A stretch of 64,000 nt of DNA from JAGWBF01 sp965116325 (GTDB taxonomy: Bacteria; Chloroflexota; Dehalococcoidia; Lucifugimonadales; JAGWBF01). Positions 52,627 to 61,147 of the stretch are shown one piece after another. The stretch covers positions 2,294,001 through 2,358,000 of the forward strand of contig OZ220675.1 of assembly GCA_965116325.1 (NCBI GenBank). Reading direction: 5' to 3'. The first letter of the stretch is position 1, and the number at the start of each line of letters is the position of its first letter. The notes beneath the pieces are model-generated. The model ran no database searches, had not been told where the DNA came from, and saw nothing but the letters and a program-made list of their open reading frames with translations. A program made the translations under genes and the position numbers.

Positions 52627-53750
52627 TTGCCTGAGAATGTAGTCGTAGCAATGAGTGGGGGCGTAGACTCGTCGGCCGCCGCCCTGCTCCTTCACGAGGC
52701 GGGATACCGGGTGCTGGGCGTCACCATGAAACTGTACGACCTGCCACGCGGCCAGCTCCCCGCCAATTACCAGGGGTGCTGCACCGTCGATGATGTGGAA
52801 GATGCCCGGCGGGTGTGCCATCGCCTGGGGGTGCCCCATCATGTGTTCAACCTCCAACGGGAGTTCAAGGCCCACGTCACCGACTACTTCTTGAGGGAGT
52901 ACCAATCGGGCCGCACTCCCCACCCTGCATAGCGTGCAACGAGAGGATCAAGTTCGACTTCCTGTACCAGCGGGCCCACTTGATGGGCGCGGAGTACGTG
53001 GCGACGGGGCACTATGCTCGCATCAGGAGGGAAGGCTCGTCTTACCAGCTTCTTAAGGGGATGGACCCCTTAAAGGACCAGTCCTACGTGCTTTACAGCA
53101 TGGGCCAGGATGAGCTGCAGCGCACCCTGATGCCCGTGGGCGGGTACTCCAAGGAGGAGATACGCGGGTTGGCGTCTGATGCAGGCCTGCCCAATGCCGA
53201 CAAGCCTGACAGCCAGGATATCTGCTTCATCCCGGGAGGAAACTACAGGGAGTACATGCGGGAGCATGTAACTCCCCAGGCGGGTTACATCGTGGACGAA
53301 GATGGGCAGGTGCTGGGGAAGCACGATGGCATCGAACATTTCACGATTGGCCAGCGACGCGGGCTGGGAATAGCCGGAACGGTCCCCATGTACGTGATAG
53401 GCATCGATGCGGCTGCCGGGCAGGTGGTGGTCGGCCCTGAGGAGCGCCTATACAGCGACTCATTGTGGGCCTCCGGGGTCAGCTATGTTTCGGGCAGCCC
53501 TCCGTCGGTTGGGGAAGAGGTTACCGCCAAGATCAGGTACAAGTCGCCAGAGTGCAGGGCTGTCCTGACGCCCTCGGGTCCTTCCGTAGAGATACGCTTC
53601 CGGGAACCCCAGAGGGCGGTCACCCCCGGCCAGGCTGTCGCGCTGTACCAGGGCGAGGTTGTGCTGGGCGGTGGGCGAATCGAGGCTGGGCCTCCCGCCG
53701 TTATCGATCGTTCCCCGGCAATGGCCGGTGGCCCAGCCACTGCGATATGA
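52627..53750 (+). pseudogene. mnmA: tRNA-specific 2-thiouridylase with an apparent frameshift
   Basis: MnmA thiolates U34 of Lys, Glu and Gln tRNAs. The first frame (52627-52932) starts at TTG with the PP-loop MSGGVDSSAAALLL and CCTVDDVEDARRV, then stops at TAG. The second frame continues with PCIACNERIKFDFLY, holding the catalytic Cys, then VATGHYARI and DSQDICFIPGG with the second Cys, and runs to 53750. One extra C in CACCC(C)TGC at about 52923-52926 would restore a normal 374-residue protein (GRTPHPCIACN). Everything else is conserved, so a sequencing or assembly error is as likely as a real mutation. It begins 27 bases after the cupin and precedes rnhB. Confidence 0.9.
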
Positions 53751-53771
53751 CCATGAGAGCGGTCCGGCGCC

Positions 53772-54392
53772 TTGCCTACCTTCGAGCATGAGCTAAGGAT
53801 CTCCGCCCAGGGTTTTCCGACCGTTGCTGGAGTGGATGAGGCGGGGCGGGGGCCCCTGGCTGGCCCCGTGGTAGCGGCGGCTGTCCTCCTGAAGCCTGCG
53901 TTGGGAGTCCCATTCTGGCTGGCTGAAGTCAATGACAGCAAGGTACTCACTCCCCGTGCCAGGGAACGCATCTACCCCCTTATCCTTAATGGGGCTGCGG
54001 GGGTAGGGGTTGGTCTTGCATCCAATGAGGAGATCGACAGCATAGGCATAGCCTCCGCCTGCAGGCTGGCAATGGTCAGAGCAGTGAAAGACTTGCCCGA
54101 GGAACCTTCCCACCTGCTTGTCGACTATGTGGCGCTGGAAGAGGTGGGGATTCCTTGCTTCAGCTTGGCCAAGGGCGACAGCCTGTGCTACTCCATAGCT
54201 GCCGCATCCATCGTGGCGAAGGTGACCAGGGACCGTTTGATGATAGAAGCCGACCAGGAGTACCCGGGCTACGGGTTCTCCCGCCACAAAGGCTACGCTA
54301 CCTTCGCCCACAGGCGGTGCCTGCTTGAGCTGGGACCCTCACCCATCCACCGGCGCTCCTTCAGTCTGAAGACGCGGCTGCCTGGAATGTAG
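53772..54392 (+). CDS. rnhB: Ribonuclease HII
   Basis: A 206-residue enzyme cutting RNA in RNA-DNA hybrids and single ribonucleotides in DNA. The catalytic motif is VAGVDEAGRGPLAGPVVAAAV, with further acidic residues in VNDSKVLTPRARE and LLVDYVAL. The conserved SIAAASIVAKVTRDR follows, and HKGY is present. The TTG start at 53772 lies 21 bases after mnmA. Confidence 0.95.
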   Translation: MPTFEHELRISAQGFPTVAGVDEAGRGPLAGPVVAAAVLLKPALGVPFWLAEVNDSKVLTPRARERIYPLILNGAAGVGVGLASNEEIDSIGIASACRLAMVRAVKDLPEEPSHLLVDYVALEEVGIPCFSLAKGDSLCYSIAAASIVAKVTRDRLMIEADQEYPGYGFSRHKGYATFAHRRCLLELGPSPIHRRSFSLKTRLPGM

Positions 54393-54425
54393 GGGCCGCC
54401 CTCGGCCCACGAGAGGGCTTTCGCT

Positions 54426-54809
54426 ATGCCATCCGCCAAGACGAAGCTCGGTACCCAGGGAGAGAACGCCGCCTGCAGGCTGCTGGAGTCGCAAGGCTAC
54501 CGGATACTGGAGCGCAACTATCGTTGCCGTTACGGAGAGATAGATATCGTGGCCGCCGACGGCGACTGCACGGTTTTCGTGGAAGTACGCACCAAGCGGT
54601 CCAAGAGTTTCGGGACTCCCGAAGAGTCCCTGTCCAGGACGAAGCAGCGCCGGCTGACCACAACAGCCCTGACCTACCTGCAGGCCTGCGAGACCCCTCC
54701 GGCGGACTGGAGGATAGACCTGGTGTCAGTGCGCTACTCCACAGGGAACGAGACACCGAGAATCGACCATGTGAAACACGCAGTCCAGGAGGAAAGCAGC
54801 GACTGTTGA
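54426..54809 (+). CDS. YraN-family (UPF0102) endonuclease-like protein
   Basis: A 127-residue protein with the restriction-endonuclease-like YraN fold. GTQGENAACRLLESQGYRIL is followed by the active-site pattern GEIDIVAADGDCTVFVEVRTK, matching E...D...ExK. The family often follows rnhB, as here. A role in DNA repair or recombination is presumed but not settled. Confidence 0.9.
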   Translation: MPSAKTKLGTQGENAACRLLESQGYRILERNYRCRYGEIDIVAADGDCTVFVEVRTKRSKSFGTPEESLSRTKQRRLTTTALTYLQACETPPADWRIDLVSVRYSTGNETPRIDHVKHAVQEESSDC

Positions 54810-54853
54810 GTATGTTAGAATCTGACAGCAACGCCCATAGTGAGGAGTAGAGG

Positions 54854-55201
54854 GTGCCCCTCTATGAGTACAGGTGCCAGGAGTGCCGCAAGAGGTCCAC
54901 GGTCCTGGTGAAGAGCATAAACGCCACACCGCAGGCTGTGTGTGACCACTGCGGCAGCGGGAACATGCACCGGCTGGTGTCCAAGTTCTCCTTTCGGCGT
55001 TCCTGGGGTTCCAGCCTTGACTGGGCCCCGGATACGGGCTGGCCGGAGAATATAGATAATGAAGACCCCAGGGCGGTGGCGGGCTGGATGCGCCGCATGC
55101 AGCATGAGATGGGCGGCGAGGTGACCTCCGAGTTCAAGGATATGGTCGATGAGCTGGAGTCCGAGGCCGACATGGGAGACGGCGATGCCTTCGACTGCTA
55201 G
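54854..55201 (+). CDS. FmdB-family zinc-ribbon protein (first copy)
   Basis: A 115-residue protein that starts MPLYEYRCQECRKRSTVL and closes its zinc ribbon with VCDHCGSGNMHRL. These four Cys match the FmdB/CxxC-CxxC-SSSS type, first seen near formamidase genes. The acidic C-terminal half (DMVDELESEADMGDGD) is not part of the ribbon. The GTG start has GAGGGT nearby. A DNA- or RNA-binding or regulatory role is only presumed. A second copy follows after 48 bases. Confidence 0.82.
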   Translation: MPLYEYRCQECRKRSTVLVKSINATPQAVCDHCGSGNMHRLVSKFSFRRSWGSSLDWAPDTGWPENIDNEDPRAVAGWMRRMQHEMGGEVTSEFKDMVDELESEADMGDGDAFDC

Positions 55202-55249
55202 GCTTCTTTGTCCTTCAGCCAGCGGGTTTGGAAGGTGGGCTGGATAGGA

Positions 55250-55591
55250 ATGCCCATCTACGAGTACCGGTGCTTGACCTGCCAGGGTGTGTCGTCGTTG
55301 TTCGCCCGCTCCATGGAGAACTCACCCTCCCCCACTTGCAGCCACTGTAACGGCACGGACCTGCGCAGGACCATTTCGTCATTCGCGTATCACAGGGCGG
55401 CTTCCGCCAAGGCGGCTGCCCCGGCCTTCGATGCTCCCGGCTCCTCCCTGGAGTACTACAGCGACCCGTCCAACGTGGGCCGGCGCATAGAGGAGTCCTT
55501 CAACTCCCACGGTGTGGAGATGCCCGACTCGGTCAGGGAGAACATCGACGCCGCGCGCCGGGGAAAGACCCCTGAGGGCTTGGACATATGA
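55250..55591 (+). CDS. FmdB-family zinc-ribbon protein (second copy)
   Basis: A 113-residue paralogue of the preceding protein. It opens MPIYEYRCLTCQGVSSLFAR and closes the ribbon at TCSHCNGTDLRR. The frame runs back to 55208, but ATG 55250 gives the family start MPIYEYRC and has AGG close by. The middle is Ala-rich and Ser-rich and differs from the first copy. The C-terminal DSVRENIDAARRG is helical. It overlaps thiE by 4 bases (ATGA). Confidence 0.82.
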   Translation: MPIYEYRCLTCQGVSSLFARSMENSPSPTCSHCNGTDLRRTISSFAYHRAASAKAAAPAFDAPGSSLEYYSDPSNVGRRIEESFNSHGVEMPDSVRENIDAARRGKTPEGLDI

Positions 55592-56250
55592 GCGGAAACG
55601 CGCCCGCCCCGGCGATGCAGGGGCTGTATGTAATCATCGACCCCCAGGTGACGGCGGGCCGGGACCCCACGGCTATCGCCAGTGCGGCCCTGCGGGGGGG
55701 CGCACGGGTGCTCCAGCTCCGGGACAAGCTGCGGGAAAAGGGGGAGACCCTGCCCTTGGCCCGCTCATTAAAGGACCTGTGCGCGGAGCACGGGGCAATG
55801 CTGATCATTAACGACCATGCCGACCTAGCCGCCATCGTGGAGGCCCATGGCCTGCACGTGGGGCAGGGTGACCTGCCGGTGGCTGAGGCCCGGACGGTGC
55901 TTCACCCCTGGCAGGTTGTTGGAAGGTCCAACCACTCCAAGGAAGAGCTTGCCGACTCCCTGGCCCAGGGGGCCGACCATGCGGCCTTCGGTTCCATCTA
56001 CGCCACATCCACAAAGGTCTCGGCCGACACCAGCCGGCCCGTGGGTCCCGAGGGACTTCAGGAGGCCAGGAAGCTGACGGATCTGCCCTTGGTGGCAATC
56101 GGGGGCATCAACGAAAGCAACATCGAGGCTGTGATAGAGGCCGGTGCTGACGCTGTATGCGTAACGGCAGCCGTGGGGCTGGCCGAGGACCCGGAAGAGG
56201 CGGCCCGTCGCCTGGTGAGGCGGATCGAGGAAGCTGGGGGCAGGGTGTGA
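55588..56250 (+). CDS. thiE: Thiamine phosphate synthase
   Basis: A 220-residue TIM barrel joining the pyrimidine and thiazole units of thiamine. Substrate blocks are VLQLRDK, LIINDHADLAA, GLHVGQGDLP and DHAAFGSIYATSTK, with phosphate binding at AIGGINESN. It starts inside the FmdB stop and ends inside the start of the translin-family gene, so all three are translationally coupled. No TPP riboswitch is seen, as the gene is internal to an operon. Other thi genes are absent. Confidence 0.94.
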   Translation: MSGNAPAPAMQGLYVIIDPQVTAGRDPTAIASAALRGGARVLQLRDKLREKGETLPLARSLKDLCAEHGAMLIINDHADLAAIVEAHGLHVGQGDLPVAEARTVLHPWQVVGRSNHSKEELADSLAQGADHAAFGSIYATSTKVSADTSRPVGPEGLQEARKLTDLPLVAIGGINESNIEAVIEAGADAVCVTAAVGLAEDPEEAARRLVRRIEEAGGRV

Positions 56251-56921
56251 GCGCATCGGCGAACCGGCCGGACCTGACCCTGGCGTCGGAGAAGGCCCAG
56301 CAGGAGCTTTCCACCAAGCACGAAGCCAGGGAATCGGGCCTTCGCATCTCCAGGGAGGTGATCCGTCTATCGGCCAACGCCATCCGCGCGGTCCATCGCC
56401 ACGACCTGGACGAGGCTGCTTCCCTGATTGCCCAAGCCTCCCAGCGACTGGTGGAGGCGGAGACTATTAGGGAACGGAGCCCGGACATTTACTATTCGGG
56501 TTTCTTGGCCGATGCCCGTAAGGAGTACGCCGAGGCCAACATCACCCTGGCGCTGATTTCCGGGAACTCCATTCCCCAGGCCGAAGGGCTGGGAGTGGAG
56601 ATGTCGTCCTACCTCAACGGTATGGGTGAGGTGATCGGCGAGCTTCGCCGTTACGTCCTGGACTCGCTGAGGCGGAACGAGACGGGACGGTGCGAGGAGC
56701 TGATGCAGGTCATGGATGACATCTACAGCCTGCTGGTGACCGTGGACTTTCCCGAGGGTGTGACCGGCGGCCTGAGGCGTACCACCGATGCTATGCGCGG
56801 GGTGCTGGAGCGCACCAGGGGCGACCTGACCATTACCCAGCGCCAGTTGGAGCTGGAGAAGCTTCTGGTGGGCTTTCAGGAGCGACTGCCGCCCGGAGCA
56901 GTTTCCCTTGACACCCCCTAG
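56247..56921 (+). CDS. Translin-family (COG2178) protein
   Basis: A 224-residue all-helical protein. It resembles the translin family, which in archaea and eukaryotes binds single-stranded RNA or DNA. The pattern KHEARESGLRISREVIRLSANAIRAVHRHD and YAEANITLALISGNSIPQ in short blocks, then YLNGMGEVIGELRRYVLD, matches. The GTG start overlaps the thiE stop by 4 bases. The frame continues upstream inside thiE, but that part is not protein-like (Arg/Gly only). Bacterial members are mostly uncharacterised; nucleic-acid binding is inference. Confidence 0.78.
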   Translation: MSASANRPDLTLASEKAQQELSTKHEARESGLRISREVIRLSANAIRAVHRHDLDEAASLIAQASQRLVEAETIRERSPDIYYSGFLADARKEYAEANITLALISGNSIPQAEGLGVEMSSYLNGMGEVIGELRRYVLDSLRRNETGRCEELMQVMDDIYSLLVTVDFPEGVTGGLRRTTDAMRGVLERTRGDLTITQRQLELEKLLVGFQERLPPGAVSLDTP

Positions 56922-56936
56922 CATGTGTGCTAGCTT
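56908..56936 (+). promoter_or_regulatory. Candidate hppA promoter with a palindrome in its spacer
   Basis: A perfect TTGACA (56908-56913), a 17-base spacer and a weak TAGCTT (56931-56936). The spacer contains the palindrome CTAGCA-TGTG-TGCTAG (56918-56933), which overlaps the -10 and could be an operator or a small hairpin. Confidence 0.4.
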
Positions 56937-56981
56937 CTCTGATGCTCTCGAACAGGGTACTGAGAGATAGGAGACCATTTC

Positions 56982-59033
56982 ATGAACTCACTGATAGTCG
57001 CTGGCGCCCTCGGCGCCGCTGCCCTCCTCTTCGCCGCGCTTCTGACCCTCCGGGTCCTGAAGGAGGACGAGGGCAACTCCGCCATGAAGGACATCGGCCT
57101 TGCCATCAAGGAAGGTGCGCTGGCCTTCCTGCGCCGGGAGTACCTGGTCCTGCTGCCCTTTGTGGTAGTGGTCGCCGTGGCCCTGTGGGCGCTGATCGAC
57201 TGGTGGACCAACGACTCCCTGGTGCCCAAGACGGCCATCTCTTATCTGGCAGGCACCCTGTGCTCGGCCACCGCGGGATTCATAGGCATGAACGTAGCCA
57301 TCAGGGCCAACGTGAGGACGGCCGCCGCCGCAATGAGGGGCTTGAATCCGGCCCTGCGGGTGGCCTTCAACAGCGGCGCTGTCATGGGCATAAGCGTCGT
57401 GGGGATTGGCTTGCTGGGAGTCACCATCCTGTACCTCATCTGGCAGGATGTGACCTACGTCATCGGCTTCGCCTTCGGCGCCTCTTCCATAGCCCTGTTC
57501 GCCAGGGTGGGCGGCGGTATATTCACCAAGGCCGCCGACGTTGGCTCGGACCTGGTGGGAAAGGTGGAGGCGGGAATCCCCGAGGATGACCCCCGGAATG
57601 CCGGGGTTATCGCCGATAACGTGGGCGATAACGTGGGCGACGTGGCCGGCATGGGCGCCGACCTGTTCGAGTCCTACGTTGGCTCCATTATCGCTGCGAT
57701 GACCCTGGCCGTGGCGGCTGGCGCTTCGGGTTGGAAAGACGATGTGGTGATGCTCCCCCTGCTGGTTGCATCGGCAGGGATCCTGGCCTCGGTGCTGGGC
57801 ACCTTCGTGGTAAGGACAGGAGAGCAGGCGGGCTTCAGCCAGCTCCTCTGGGCCCTAAGGCGGGGAATCATTGCCTCGGCGGTGCTGGTGCTCCTTATGG
57901 CCCTTGGAGCGGTGTTGCTGCTGGACCTGGACGGGGTAATTGGCGACAACGTTACGGGCTTCGACCTGTTTGCGGCCATAGCATCGGGGTTGGTTGCCGG
58001 GGTGATAATCGGGTTGGCCACCGAGTTCTACACATCCTATGACTATCCTCCCACCAAGGGAGTGGCGGAATCAGCCCAGACGGGTGCCGCAACTACCATG
58101 ATCACGGGAATTGCCACAGGGATGCAGAGCACGGCGATACCGGGCCTGATCATCGGCGGAGCTATCCTGGCTTCCTTCGAGCTGGCGGGATTCTACGGTG
58201 TTGGCCTGGCGGGGGTTGGGATGCTCTCCACCCTGGGCATAACCCTTGCCACCGACGCGTATGGCCCCGTGGCCGACAATGCGGGTGGCATAGCGGAGCA
58301 GGCCCACCTGGACCCCGAGGTTCGCCAGCGCACAGACTCCCTGGATGCTTTGGGCAACACCACGGCGGCGACCGGGAAGGGCTTTGCCATCGGCTCGGCA
58401 GGTCTTACCGCCCTCGCCCTGCTGGCCGCCTACGCCGAGGCGGCCGACCTGGACGGCCTCATCAACCTGCTGCAGCACACCACTCTCGTAGGCGTCCTGA
58501 TTGGCGGGATGCTTCCCTTCCTGTTCTCGGCCATGACCATGAGGGCTGTGGGCCGGGCGGCGTTCTCCATCGTCAACGAGGTGCGAAGGCAGTTCCGGGA
58601 GATACCAGGGATCATGGAGGGGACGGGACGGCCCGACTACGCCAGGTGCGTGGACATCAGCACCAGGGGTGCGCTGCGGGAGATGATCGTCCCCGGCCTC
58701 CTTGCGGTGGCGGCTCCCCTTCTGGTCGGCTTCATCCTGGGCCCCGTTGCCCTTGGCGGGCTGCTGGTGGGGTCCATAGCGTCGGGATTCATGCTGGCCA
58801 TCACCATGGCCAACGCCGGCGGTGCTTGGGACAACGCCAAGAAGTACATCGAGGTGGGCCACTACGGCGGGAAAGGTTCGGACCCTCACAAGGCTGCAGT
58901 GGAGGGCGATGTAGTGGGAGACCCCTTCAAGGACACGTCGGGACCTTCACTGAACATCTTGCTGAAGCTGATGGCGGTAGTCTCCCTGGTGTTCGCCCCC
59001 GTCTTCCTGCAGGTGGAGCCCCTCATCGGCTAA
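56982..59033 (+). CDS. hppA: Membrane-bound pyrophosphatase, K+-dependent type
   Basis: A 683-residue ion pump driven by pyrophosphate, with about 16 membrane helices. The active-site loops are ADVGSDLVGKVEAGIPEDD, DNVGDNVGDVAGMGADLFE and the C-terminal GGAWDNAKKYIE with GSDPHKAAVEGDVVGDPFKD. The K+-dependence site reads GNTTAATGKG, with Ala where K+-independent pumps have Lys, so it should be K+-dependent. Whether it moves H+ or Na+ is not decided here. It energises the cell membrane or recovers energy from PPi. It appears monocistronic. Confidence 0.95.
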   Translation: MNSLIVAGALGAAALLFAALLTLRVLKEDEGNSAMKDIGLAIKEGALAFLRREYLVLLPFVVVVAVALWALIDWWTNDSLVPKTAISYLAGTLCSATAGFIGMNVAIRANVRTAAAAMRGLNPALRVAFNSGAVMGISVVGIGLLGVTILYLIWQDVTYVIGFAFGASSIALFARVGGGIFTKAADVGSDLVGKVEAGIPEDDPRNAGVIADNVGDNVGDVAGMGADLFESYVGSIIAAMTLAVAAGASGWKDDVVMLPLLVASAGILASVLGTFVVRTGEQAGFSQLLWALRRGIIASAVLVLLMALGAVLLLDLDGVIGDNVTGFDLFAAIASGLVAGVIIGLATEFYTSYDYPPTKGVAESAQTGAATTMITGIATGMQSTAIPGLIIGGAILASFELAGFYGVGLAGVGMLSTLGITLATDAYGPVADNAGGIAEQAHLDPEVRQRTDSLDALGNTTAATGKGFAIGSAGLTALALLAAYAEAADLDGLINLLQHTTLVGVLIGGMLPFLFSAMTMRAVGRAAFSIVNEVRRQFREIPGIMEGTGRPDYARCVDISTRGALREMIVPGLLAVAAPLLVGFILGPVALGGLLVGSIASGFMLAITMANAGGAWDNAKKYIEVGHYGGKGSDPHKAAVEGDVVGDPFKDTSGPSLNILLKLMAVVSLVFAPVFLQVEPLIG

Positions 59034-59195
59034 GGGTCCGGGATTCGCCTCATATCGGCGGTAGTCGCGTCACTAGACAGATTGGCGCTCTGGCCCGATA
59101 GCCCGCGCTTCCGCGCACTCTCCTCTACTGGCCGCATTGGGCTTCTTGACGGGCCACCTAGCCTCCCGGGGTAGAACAATCCAAGGGGAGGGCGT

Positions 59196-59201
59196 TATAC
59201 T
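59196..59201 (+). promoter_or_regulatory. -10 box of the tRNA-Gly gene
   Basis: TATACT about 70 bases before the tRNA, with a weak AGAACA at 17-base spacing. It is the only promoter-like spot in the 236 bases after hppA. Confidence 0.35.
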
Positions 59202-59269
59202 CTTGGATGGACCCGTAGGTGTGTCTCGTCTACCCAACCATCCCACCTAGGGTGTCCGTGTTCGGTTAA

Positions 59270-59344
59270 GCGGGTGTAGCTCAGTGGTAGAGCGCTAGCC
59301 TTCCAAGCTAGCTGTCGTGGGTTCGATCCCCATCGCCCGCTCCA
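59270..59344 (+). tRNA. tRNA-Gly (anticodon TCC)
   Basis: A full cloverleaf. The acceptor GCGGGTG pairs with CGCCCGC with one G-T pair. The D arm is GCTC/GAGC, the anticodon stem CTAGC/GCTAG with loop CTTCCAA, and the T arm has loop TTCGATC. CCA is encoded. The anticodon TCC reads GGA and GGG. The mobile region begins right after it, but no duplicated 3' end is seen. Confidence 0.97.
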
Positions 59345-59488
59345 CTTGTCTTTCAATTCAGCTATAAATCACATTCTTGCTGAAGCTCTGTATCACAACT
59401 AGTGTAACACATCAACGCACCGTGAATCTGTTGGCACGGGACAAATCGGAGCGTTCTCAGACGTGTGAGATGAGAGATTCAGTTGAGG

Positions 59489-59558
59489 GGTTCCGTTTGA
59501 TTGTAATGTTTGGCGTATCCAGACTCAAGTGCGGCAAACCCTAGATGCAAACGGAACC
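59489..59558 (+). repeat. 70-base foldback repeat, copy 1
   Basis: The ends GGTTCCGTTTG and CAAACGGAACC are perfect 11-base inverted repeats. An internal imperfect pair GTTTGGCGTA/TGCGGCAAAC extends the hairpin. The core GGCGTATCCAG is shared by all three copies. It cuts off the 3' end of the methylase gene on the other strand. Confidence 0.85.
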
Positions 59559-60270
59559 AACGCGATCACTCCCCCGGGCCTCACCTTATCCAGGGACTTG
59601 CCGAAGAAGTAGTTGTGAATACGCCGGGTCATGAACGCCGGGTATTCGGGGTCGACCACGCCATAGCTCCCGAAAGGCACGTTGGAAATGGCTATGCCGT
59701 AGTGGTTGTCCGGCAGATGGGCATCTTCGTACTTGGCGGACTGGTAGACCCGGTCCTCGGGGAACTTGGCTTTGAGTATCCTGCTGGTCAGGTCGTCCAG
59801 CTCGACAGCGGTACGCTCGGACTTGGCCGCCAGGGCCGCCGGCTGGTACTCCAGGAACCTTCCCGTCCCGGCCGAGGGCTCCAACACCCGCAGCTTCCCA
59901 GCATCCCCCGCCCCCAGGTCTCAAGGCCCTTCCACATGGTCCTGATGATCTCAGGGGTGGTGTAGAAGGCGTTGAGCCGCGACCCTGTGATCGCGTTGTA
60001 CTCTTCCTCAGAGATCATCTCTCCGAGCTCATCCCCTCGACGTCGCCATGGCCCGCTCTCGGTTTCCAGGTTGAAGGCTTCCCCAAACTCGGACCCGCCG
60101 AATCCGGAGTACCCATCCAGAACCCGACGTTCCGCGGGAGTCTCCTCTCGCCCTTCCTCTTCCAGCTTCTTCAGGGTCCTGAGAGCATCCATGTTGGCTT
60201 CCCATCGGGGAACACCCCGGTTGGGCAGCGCAACATCATCTTCGGGAGCGCTGTAGCGCAGGGTAGTCAT
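59525..60270 (-). pseudogene. Broken adenine-specific DNA methylase, N-terminal part
   Basis: Two minus-strand frames together resemble the methylase part of large plasmid/ICE methylase-helicase proteins. The first (60270 down) opens MTTLRYSAPEDDVALPNRG and holds LDGYSGFGGSEFGEAF and NAFYTTPEIIRTMWKGL. The second carries motif I, LEPSAGTGRFLEY, and the motif IV region ISNVPFGSYGV. They join if one G is added to the G-run at about 59905-59915. The homology then stops at the foldback repeat, so the protein has lost at least its C-terminal half. It starts within the stop of the small gene upstream (TAATG). A decayed remnant is the best reading. Confidence 0.8.
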
Positions 60271-60476
60271 TAGTCTGTGTACACTTCAAGAAGTTTGTAG
60301 AAGACCGCATGGTTCCAGGCTTCCCTACACCACCAGCCCTGGGAAATGAGCCACCTAGCATACTCAAGGCACCTCTCGGCGGTTGTCTCCAGCGCCGCAT
60401 CCAGGGTCCCTTTCCTGGCCAGCCTCTTGAACTCGTCTAGGCGCTCCTCAAACAGGAACGTACGCCGGACCTGCAT
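60270..60476 (-). CDS. Small unknown protein upstream of the methylase remnant
   Basis: A 68-residue helical protein (MQVRRTFLFEERLDEFKRL, then RWLISQGWWCREAWNHAVFYK) that I do not recognise. It is rich in Trp and charged residues and has no membrane segment. Its TAA overlaps the methylase ATG by one base, a sign of coupled translation. This supports a real, formerly functional operon of mobile-element type. Confidence 0.55.
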   Translation of the reverse strand: MQVRRTFLFEERLDEFKRLARKGTLDAALETTAERCLEYARWLISQGWWCREAWNHAVFYKLLEVYTD

Positions 60477-60503
60477 CAGATGTTCCTTATTATGGCGTTG
60501 CTC

Positions 60504-60605
60504 CTACTCTAGGGCTTCCGCCAGGTCCTCCCCGGTGAGGTGCTTGTATTCCTGGGGGATCGCCTCTTCGTCAGTAGCCTCGAACAGCGACACTTGCTCA
60601 GCCAT
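60504..60605 (-). CDS. Very small acidic ORF, 33 residues
   Basis: MAEQVSLFEATDEEAIPQEYK and an acidic Leu-rich end. GGGAGGG lies 4-5 bases before its ATG, a strong ribosome site. The frame extends further upstream without a better start. It is in line with the two genes after it. Function is unknown. Confidence 0.45.
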   Translation of the reverse strand: MAEQVSLFEATDEEAIPQEYKHLTGEDLAEALE

Positions 60606-60979
60606 AGCACCCTCCCTTGTTCCAGCTTTCATTGAATCTAACCCATCGGTTCCTTCATTGTTTACCAGCCCCATGTCCTTCAATATCAAGTCGCCTATCC
60701 TGCAGAAACTCACCGATTTTGCATACCGCCAGCTAGGGAGAACGGCTGAAAAGGCTGCAACTTCCTACCACTTCCAATAAGGAATAGTGGGGTTTACCCC
60801 AGTAATATAGACCATTATTTCGGCGCACTCTCTCAAACCCCCCGTTTTGCCCTTCCAAAACACCCCTCACAGAGCACCCCCGTTACCTGGGAAACGCCCC
60901 GCCACCAAGCAATATCCCCTACCCAGGCGGCCCCCTGCCGGCATCCAACCCTGGAAAACCGAGTGCCACTCGCCCGAAT
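60606..60979. other. Non-coding stretch inside the mobile region
   Basis: No credible gene is seen in these 374 bases. Part is AT-rich (60620-60830), unlike the window's average, and part is a C-rich run (60840-60960). No repeat or RNA fold is recognised. Confidence 0.5.
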
Positions 60980-61138
60980 CTAGCGCCAAGCCGCGACGTG
61001 GACCCAACCCACCTTCTTCCGGTCCTCGTACCGAGTCCGCCTGGGCAGCTTCACTTCCATCACCGCCGCCGCCTTCACAAGCTTCTGGACATGGCTGATG
61101 CTCACGTACAGGCTCGACGCGATGATCTCGTAGGGCAT
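60980..61138 (-). CDS. Small helix-turn-helix frame B
   Basis: A 52-residue frame beginning MPYEIIASSLYVSISHVQKL, which looks like a helix-turn-helix, and ending in a basic segment (LPRRTRYEDRKKVGWV). It is in the same frame as frame A upstream and separated from it by a single TAG. The bases TAGGAG of that stop give an AGGAG ribosome site 6 bases before this ATG, so it may be translated on its own. Alternatively it is the second half of one gene with a nonsense codon. Confidence 0.5.
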   Translation of the reverse strand: MPYEIIASSLYVSISHVQKLVKAAAVMEVKLPRRTRYEDRKKVGWVHVAAWR

Positions 61139-61147
61139 CCTCAGCTC

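Noticed and set aside
59270..59344. tRNA-Gly as a proven attachment site
   Set aside because: No duplicate of the tRNA 3' end was found downstream within the window, so integration there remains a suggestion.
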